The translations under genes and the position numbers were made by a program. This document shows, one piece after another, positions 8,268-12,263 of a stretch of DNA of 12,263 nucleotides. This DNA is from Methanoregula sp. UBA154 (GTDB taxonomy: Archaea; Halobacteriota; Methanomicrobia; Methanomicrobiales; Methanospirillaceae). The stretch spans positions 53,087-65,349 of the forward strand of contig DAPW01000020.1 in the NCBI GenBank assembly GCA_002502245.1, written 5' to 3'. The notes below the pieces were generated by a model. It had not been told where the DNA came from and did no database searches. It was given only the letters and a program-made list of their open reading frames with translations. Every line of letters starts with the position of its first letter. Position 1 is the stretch's first letter.

Positions 8268-8280
8268 TATTTATATAACC
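8268..8280 (-). promoter_or_regulatory. TATA box of the HTH-PAS sensor gene
   Basis: Read on the minus strand, GGTTATATAAATA is a near-ideal archaeal TATA box. Its distance from the ATG at 8237 puts the expected start of transcription (about 25 bp downstream) near 8248, giving a leader of only about 10 nt that still contains the AGGTGTGA ribosome site. This is the clearest promoter in the window. Confidence 0.7.
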
Positions 8281-8491
8281 GGCAGGAATGGAACGGACAA
8301 AAGAGTACAATCCTTTTTTTAGTCTCTGTTGTGTGATCCCGGCATCGTTGTGCCAGCGTCGTACCGGGTTGCAGGATCCTCAGGAGCCGGAGCTGCTTCT
8401 TTCTCCCCTTCACGGTCCCTCCGCAGGAACCTGCAGTTTTTTCCGGTCATATGGGTATTCTCCGGATCTCTCTGTCGTTCTTCTTATAGAT
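8281..8491. other. Unassigned stretch between HTH-PAS promoter and repeat C
   Basis: No gene, hairpin or recognisable motif was found here apart from a run of eight T at 8312-8319 without a stem. It sits where copies A2 and B carry their 3' extension, but its sequence does not match that extension beyond a short TTCATGCCCGT-like trace (8490-8500, minus strand). Confidence 0.4.
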
Positions 8492-8896
8492 ACGGGCATG
8501 AATTTTGTCAGTTCACACCGGAACCATGAAAATCGCAGCTATGAGGGCTCCCCGCCTCAGGGCCCCTCGCGGGGCACGGCGGCGCAGTTTGTGTGTTTTT
8601 CAGATATCTGTCGTTGATCCGCCGCGGGGGCGCCCCGTCGGGGGCGGCGGCATATATCAAAATGGGGGGTATGGGGGTCTCAAAGCCCCATTATCCTGTC
8701 TCGAAAGAATTCAATATTCCAAAGAAATCCTTCGTACAATTCTGACGCTTTTTTTGGGCTTCGCCGCCGCTGTGGCATCACTGAATTGCGATAACGCGGG
8801 ATTACCGGGTCAATTTTGCATGAGGACAGTACACAGATAATTTTTGTGCATCGCATGCGCGATTGAGCCCCCAACGGGGGCAGGGCTGGCGCAGGA
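8492..8896 (-). repeat. Structured intergenic repeat, copy C (full, minus orientation)
   Basis: Full copy read on the minus strand from about 8896 (TCCTGCGCCAGCCCTG) to about 8492. H1 with loop CCCCCGTTGGGGG lies at about 8865-8890. The central block (8750-8860) has the GGCGAAGCCC motif and TTATCGCAATT. H3 lies at about 8672-8690, H4 at 8619-8652 and H5 at 8547-8585. H5 has the GCCCC/GGGGC stem capped by a GCGA (GNRA-type) tetraloop and one mismatch in the outer stem. The end has GATTTTCATGGTTCCGGTGTGAAC. It lies in the divergent gap between the HTH-PAS gene and the TPR pair. Small indels relative to A1, B and D break any shared reading frame. Confidence 0.8.
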
Positions 8897-8898
8897 GG

Positions 8899-9010
8899 GG
8901 CCTCAGGTTCGAGCGGGAAGTCCGGGGCTGAATTGATACGCTACCCTTCAGAAATATCATCACTTGACCCGACGCGGGGGCGTCCCTTTCAGGTGCGGCG
9001 GCCTTCATCG
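8899..9010 (-). repeat. Decayed tail fragment of the same repeat (copy C2)
   Basis: Just upstream of the 5' end of copy C, and in the same orientation, is a degenerate version of the H4-to-H5 part. An H4-like block occupies 8967-9003 (GCCGCCGCACC...CCCCCGCG), followed by GGTCAAGTGATGATATTTCTG, which resembles the normal GATCAACGACAGATATCTG. Last is a heavily mutated H5 ending CCTGAGGCCCC. The arrangement suggests copy C was placed onto, or grew out of, the end of an older copy. Confidence 0.5.
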
Positions 9011-9072
9011 CAAATAATTGAGAGAGTAAAAAATCCAAAAATCACATTTGTTTCATGCAATTTCCATGGGAA

Positions 9073-9116
9073 ATCGTTTAACAGTACGCATGTTGTAATT
9101 ATTATTGTTCAACGAT
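9073..9116. promoter_or_regulatory. Spaced inverted repeat upstream of the TPR pair
   Basis: ATCGTTTAACA (9073-9083) and TGTTCAACGAT (9106-9116) are complementary at 10 of 11 positions, separated by 22 bp with centres 33 bp apart (about three helical turns). The pair lies about 75 bp before the probable TATA box of the TPR genes. It could be an operator for a dimeric or tetrameric regulator. There is no T-run after it, so a terminator is unlikely. Confidence 0.35.
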
Positions 9117-9188
9117 TGCTCGTCATGAATGCCATGCACTGATGCTGTGCAGCTCTGTATACTATGGCCGTTGGGCGGTTATTCATGG

Positions 9189-9202
9189 CAAAAATATATA
9201 TT
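9189..9202 (+). promoter_or_regulatory. Probable TATA box of the TPR gene pair
   Basis: AAAAATATATATT is a good archaeal TATA-like box. Initiation would be expected near 9225, leaving a leader of about 50 nt before the first TPR start at 9278. The position fits a start at 9278 rather than the upstream in-frame ATG at 9164, which would lie before the promoter. Confidence 0.5.
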
Positions 9203-9277
9203 CTCTGCTATTTTACAGGGGAACAGCCTGGGAGCCTCCGCTTGGGATACAGCTCCTGTGGCAGGGGGGAAGGGAAT

Positions 9278-9631
9278 ATGAAGACAGCAGAAAATCAGAC
9301 CATAAGCCGGGTCTCCCTTGATGAGGAGACCTACCTCCGGTATGGCGATGAGATGATGTTCCGGGGCCAGTTTGACGAGGCGGTGCAACAGTATGACAGA
9401 GCCCTTGAGATCCAGGCAGACTCCGCAAAGGCCTGGCATGCCAAGGCAAATGCACTCGAAGCCCTCGGGAAATATGAAGAGGCCCTCACCTGTTATGACC
9501 AGGCACTGAACTGCGACGAAGGAGATGCCGAGTGCTGGTTCAACAAGGGAGTCACCCTCAAGAAGCTGGGCCGGAACAAGGACGGCGCAGCCTGCATCGA
9601 CACCGGAGTCCATATTGCCATGGGTTTATGA
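9278..9631 (+). CDS. Small TPR repeat protein, first of a tandem pair
   Basis: A 117-residue cytoplasmic scaffold made of three tetratricopeptide repeats (about residues 15-48, 49-83 and 84-116), a fold that binds peptides or partner proteins. The repeats show the usual pattern, e.g. GQFDEAVQQYDRALEI and AWHAKANALEALGKYEEAL. The third unit (AECWFNKGVTLKKLGRNKDG) is the best conserved relative to the next gene. No signal peptide or catalytic domain is present. I chose the start at 9278 because a purine-rich AGGGGGGAAGGG precedes it and the probable TATA box lies between it and the longer ORF start at 9164. It is followed after 38 bp by a close paralog on the same strand, so the two are likely co-transcribed. 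The partner is unknown; the flanking sensor genes make a signalling role possible, but that is a guess. Confidence 0.8.
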   Translation: MKTAENQTISRVSLDEETYLRYGDEMMFRGQFDEAVQQYDRALEIQADSAKAWHAKANALEALGKYEEALTCYDQALNCDEGDAECWFNKGVTLKKLGRNKDGAACIDTGVHIAMGL

Positions 9632-9669
9632 GCACGTCCCAGACCCGCCAGTGGCAGGTGTGAAAAAAC

Positions 9670-10029
9670 ATGCAGATAACAGAAAACAACAGGATCCTCG
9701 TCACCATCTCCCACGATGAAGAGATCGCTCTCCGCTCTGGCAATGAGATGATGGTCCAGGGCCGGTTTGAACAGGCTGTGCAGCACTATGACCGGGCGCT
9801 TGAGATCCGCCCGGATTCTGCCATGGCCTGGCATTCCAAGGCAAACGCCCTTGAAGCCCTCGGGAACTATAACGAGGCACTCGCGTGCTATGATGCAGCA
9901 CTGGACTGCGATGCAGGAGATGCCGAGTGCTGGTTCAACAAGGGGGTCACGCTCAAGAAGCTGGGCCGGGACAAGGACGGTGCAGCCTGCATCGAGACCG
10001 GCGTTCACATAGCCACGGGGAAAAAATAA
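9670..10029 (+). CDS. Small TPR repeat protein, second of a tandem pair
   Basis: A 119-residue three-repeat TPR protein, about 77% identical (my hand count over some 100 residues) to the product of the preceding gene. Differences are concentrated in the first repeat and the N-terminal leader. The block from GDAECWFNKGVTLKKLGR onward is nearly identical, including its cysteines. AGGTGTGA, 7 bases before the ATG, is a good archaeal ribosome site. The gene lies 38 bp after its paralog with no promoter between, so it is probably the second gene of an operon. It is the product of a tandem gene duplication. A pyrimidine-rich run (CCTTTTCTCTCC, about 10050-10061) shortly after the stop may terminate transcription. 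Function beyond protein-protein binding cannot be told. Confidence 0.8.
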   Translation: MQITENNRILVTISHDEEIALRSGNEMMVQGRFEQAVQHYDRALEIRPDSAMAWHSKANALEALGNYNEALACYDAALDCDAGDAECWFNKGVTLKKLGRDKDGAACIETGVHIATGKK

Positions 10030-10157
10030 TACCCGGCTCTCAATACCCGATACCTTTTCTCTCCAAAAACCACCGACTATTCCGGAGTACTATCTGAACT
10101 TCCGGATGAATAATTCCAGATTTTTACTGCTTATCATTAATGCTGTGCACTAATTAT

Positions 10158-10174
10158 TGGCAAATATTATTAAT
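10158..10174 (+). promoter_or_regulatory. AT-rich TATA-like box before the cysteine-rich gene
   Basis: GGCAAATATTATTAATAG is the strongest TATA-like stretch in the 10030-10256 gap and would start a transcript near 10195-10200. This suggests that the following gene has its own promoter rather than depending on the TPR pair. Nothing else was recognised in this gap. Confidence 0.35.
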
Positions 10175-10256
10175 AGACAACATTTAATCAGAGAATGCCC
10201 TTGTCGACAGAGGGTACAATACATTATCGCCTTTAATTCTGTGCTGTTACAGTCCT

Positions 10257-11006
10257 TTGGGGATTGACCCGAACGCAGAGGGGGGATCTACAAAAAACAT
10301 CCCCTTTCCTGGTGACGGTGCATTTTCAATCCGGTTATCCGCATGTCCTGTCGGGTCCTGTCTCCAGCTGCTGCCCCGGCCCGGTTCCTGCCCGGTTTCC
10401 CATGGTTTGATATCAGACCGGCAACCATTAGTCGATCAGAAGGAGTGGATCGCTCTGCCGGACCATAGATCAGTTCCCGATGATGCCCGGTGGCGGATTG
10501 CTGCCCGGCACGCTGCACGCCTGGCTGCGATGTACCAGGAGGTCTTTTTCCCGGTTCTTTCGGAACGGTACGATGAACTGGAACAGGAGGTCTGGATCCG
10601 GATGGCACAGTTCTCCGGTGAGATTGCACGGTCGCTCAGATTTCCGGTGGGGACAGCCCGGGAGCTGGCAGAGAGCCTCCGGTCGGTCAACACCATCGTC
10701 TTCGGCCCTGACTGCAAGGAAGAGGTCATTGATGTCGGCAGGGACGGCGCCGTGATCATTATCCGGCGCTGCCCGCATGTAACCGGCGAGGTCCCCTATA
10801 CTGAACACGGGACCTTCCACCGCTGCATGGCCTGCACCCTCTCTTCCCAGAAAGCCCTGAACCCGGCCTATTCCGCACGGTTCGTCCGGGCCATGTGCAT
10901 GGGGGACCGCCAGTGCGAGATCCGGATCGAACCGGAGGAGGAGCCGGAGAAAAAGGCGGAGAAGAAGGCGGCCGGAGAAAATCTGCAGGGTACCGGATCA
11001 ACGTAG
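10257..11006 (+). CDS. Cysteine-rich V4R/MetOD1-like sensory domain protein
   Basis: Up to 249 residues if the TTG at 10257 is used. No ATG start or ribosome site is evident, and the first 50 residues are Pro/Cys-rich and unlike the rest. A TTG at 10407 (residue 51) is a reasonable alternative, and the conserved-looking protein begins near residue 60. The body has a helical part (DARWRIAARHAARLAAMYQE, 76-95) and a C-terminal half with Cys172, Cys190, Cys193, Cys214 and Cys220. The arrangement RCMAC...AMCMGDRQCEIRI resembles the 'GDxxCxF/I' ending of V4R, methanogen output domain 1 and ATC-hydrolase-like families, which bind small ligands or metals. I cannot choose among them. The tail (225-249) is a charged Glu/Lys run, probably disordered. 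No other domain is attached. It follows the TPR pair by 227 bp. Confidence 0.65.
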   Translation: MGIDPNAEGGSTKNIPFPGDGAFSIRLSACPVGSCLQLLPRPGSCPVSHGLISDRQPLVDQKEWIALPDHRSVPDDARWRIAARHAARLAAMYQEVFFPVLSERYDELEQEVWIRMAQFSGEIARSLRFPVGTARELAESLRSVNTIVFGPDCKEEVIDVGRDGAVIIIRRCPHVTGEVPYTEHGTFHRCMACTLSSQKALNPAYSARFVRAMCMGDRQCEIRIEPEEEPEKKAEKKAAGENLQGTGST

Positions 11007-11038
11007 CCCCTGACCTCAGGCGCTACCCGTAGTCCCCC

Positions 11039-11478
11039 CTTGCGCCTGCCCTGCCCCCGAGGGGGGCGGGGGCACAGGTGATGCCGTGGAATTATCTGTA
11101 CCGTTTTTGTTCGAAATTGACCAGATCGGAAGGCATTATCGCAATCCGGGAACACCACAGCGGCGGGAGCGAGGCCCAAAAAGAGCGTCAGGATTGCACG
11201 AAGGATTTCCTGTGAAAACCGCTTCCTCCAGGAATTGATGATGGTGGGGTGGTAACCTCCTGTACCTCCGGTTGCGATGAACGCCCGCCGCCCCGAAGGG
11301 CGCCCCGCGGCGGGTTTCGGGCGGTTAAAGAAAGAGGGAGATTAAACCTTCCTGCCCCGCCGTGCCTCGGAGAGGCCCTGAGGCGGGGAACCCTCGTAAT
11401 CTCCAGAATTTTTTACCGATTTTCATGGTTTTGGTGCGAACATTCTCAGTTCACGCATGGTTCTCCAGAGCAGAAAAT
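11039..11478 (+). repeat. Structured intergenic repeat, copy D (full, plus orientation)
   Basis: Full plus-strand copy beginning 33 bp after the stop of the cysteine-rich gene (CTTGCGCCTGCCCTGCC). H1 contains CCCCCGAGGGGGG (11054-11066). The central block (11080-11190) keeps GGAATTATCTGTACCG, TTATCGCAATCCGG and GCGTCAG. H3 is degenerate (GGGGTGGTAACCTCC, about 11246-11260). H4 (11283-11314) is slightly shorter, with a perfect 7-bp outer stem CCCGCCG/CGGCGGG. H5 (11354-11391) has the GCCTC-GGA-GAGGC apical stem, as in A1. The end reads GATTTTCATGG and, further on, CCAGAGCAGAAA. It lies between two convergent genes. Confidence 0.8.
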
Positions 11479-11668
11479 AGGTGCTTTTTCACATTCCATC
11501 TTCGTTCATTTTTATAAAAATATCTTCACATTGGACACCGGATTTATTTTTAGAATTTTAAAAGCACTTTGACTGACACGTTACTTCCGACATGGCCGAC
11601 ATAGGATGCAGCATGCCGGAGAATTCCGATCCTGCAGGAGGAAGGATCCTGTATGGGCCGGTCATTTT
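11479..11668. other. AT-rich spacer after repeat D
   Basis: There is no gene here. A symmetrical TATA-like stretch TTTTTATAAAAATATC (11509-11523) could serve as a promoter in either direction. Rightward there is no gene to serve except antisense to the glycosylase; leftward it would transcribe the complement of repeat D. No terminator hairpin was found for the glycosylase gene. Confidence 0.3.
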
Positions 11669-12263
11669 TTATTGGGAACGGATCGTGATCCTGTCACCGG
11701 AACTCGTGAGGAATCCTTCTTTCTCAAGGGCAGTGATCATCCGTTCTACCCTTTCGCACTCCTCCCCGGTGCTCCGGATAAGCTCCATCATATCCATACC
11801 CGGACTTTTCAGGAGCACGTTCAGGATCTTACCCCGGAGCTCGCGGTCCGATCCGGCAAACGCGGATTGCCGGACATAGGCGGTGCTCCTCCGGTTCGGG
11901 TTGGGAGTCGTCTTCTTCAGGTCTGATCCCAGGTCCATCAATGCCCAGTACCAGGTTCGGGGATCTTTTTTGTAGAGCGTTCTTTTCACCAGCGGGAGGA
12001 TCGCGGTATCCTGAACGGTTTTCTCCTCCTCGAAGAAGAAGTGGATGAAGACCCTGCGGATGTTCGTCTCGATGAACACGACCGGCCTGTTGAAGGCAAA
12101 GGCACAGATCGACCCGGCGGTTGCCGTGCCGATGCCCGGAAAGGTGGCAAGGATCTCCGGGTCCTGCGGCAGCGCCCCGCCATATTCTTCAACAACCCGC
12201 CGGGCGCAGCGCTGCAGGGAGATCGCCCGCCGGTTGTATCCCATCCCCTGCCAGGCTGCAAGG
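11669..12263 (-). CDS. HhH-GPD DNA glycosylase, MutY-like / archaeal 'HesB'-annotated type (5' end cut)
   Basis: Base-excision repair glycosylase acting on DNA. The 5' end lies beyond the right edge: the frame stays open and reads LAAWQGMGYNRRA, matching the MutY 'LWQGLGYYRRA' helix. The missing part would hold the N-terminal residues, including the catalytic Glu region. Visible features: the helix-hairpin-helix LATFPGIGTATAGSI; the GPD-type stretch VVFIETNIRRVFIHFFF, with Glu where MutY and EndoIII have the catalytic Asp; WYWALMDLG; and a C-terminal winged-helix-like domain (about the last 60 residues, GKILNVLLKSPG...EKEGFL). The four-cysteine iron-sulfur loop of MutY is absent; only three scattered Cys are seen. 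Archaeal proteins with this same FIETNIR motif and winged end are often labelled 'Fe-S cluster assembly protein HesB', which I believe is a misnomer. Substrate preference is unknown. It is convergent with the cysteine-rich gene across repeat D. Confidence 0.8.
   Translation of the reverse strand, partial: LAAWQGMGYNRRAISLQRCARRVVEEYGGALPQDPEILATFPGIGTATAGSICAFAFNRPVVFIETNIRRVFIHFFFEEEKTVQDTAILPLVKRTLYKKDPRTWYWALMDLGSDLKKTTPNPNRRSTAYVRQSAFAGSDRELRGKILNVLLKSPGMDMMELIRSTGEECERVERMITALEKEGFLTSSGDRITIRSQ

Noticed and set aside
8312..8319. T-run as a transcription terminator.
   Set aside because: No gene ends nearby on that strand and no stem precedes it.
9142..10149. Ten-base motif ATGCTGTGCA before both the TPR pair and the cysteine-rich gene.
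   Set aside because: Many shared 10-mers are expected by chance in 12 kb, and its distance to the TATA-like boxes differs (about 50 versus 20 bp).
2084..11391. CRISPR array or simple interspersed short repeats.
   Set aside because: The repeats are hundreds of base pairs long, irregularly spaced by whole genes and in both orientations. There are no short regular spacers and no cas genes.

Overview
The window looks like a chromosomal segment of a methanogenic archaeon, most likely Methanomicrobiales of the Methanoregula type. This is inferred from gene content and signals only. It carries PAS-rich sensor proteins of the kind abundant in that order, including a large one with the N-terminal helix-turn-helix seen in methanogen PAS proteins. 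It also has an IPT/PEGA surface protein with a C-terminal membrane anchor, an archaeal HesB-annotated DNA glycosylase, archaeal TATA boxes and GGTG-type ribosome binding sites. No tRNA, rRNA, CRISPR array, transposase or integrase was seen.

Layout, left to right. A PAS-PAS histidine kinase, open at the left edge, runs rightward to 1849. A convergent 1.05-kb gap holds two repeat elements and is followed by a leftward IPT/PEGA surface protein gene (2903-3712). A divergent 1.0-kb gap holds another element and is followed by a small two-helix membrane protein (4740-4934). A leftward 1045-residue HTH-PAS/GAF sensor (5100-8237) comes next. The divergent gap after it (8238-9277) holds a full and a decayed element. 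Two tandem TPR genes (9278-10029) and a cysteine-rich V4R/MetOD1-like protein (10257-11006) run rightward. A convergent gap holds one more element, and the window ends inside a leftward MutY/HesB-type glycosylase gene.

The most striking content is non-coding. Four full copies (about 2006-2433 minus, 3967-4400 plus, 8492-8896 minus, 11039-11478 plus) and two truncated copies (2463-2898 plus, 8899-9010 minus) of one roughly 400-440-bp, hairpin-rich element occupy every intergenic gap longer than about 250 bp, in both orientations. The same ordered set of GC-rich hairpins is kept in each. The distal hairpin has an invariant internal loop and one compensated base pair. No open reading frame survives across all copies. 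I regard this as the candidate undescribed element: a structured RNA family, a non-autonomous mobile element, or both.

The genes do not form one pathway. The common thread is sensing and protein interaction: one histidine kinase, one HTH-linked multi-PAS receptor without a kinase domain, two TPR scaffolds and one probable ligand-binding V4R/MetOD1-like domain. No gene links the repeats to a mobilising enzyme inside the window.
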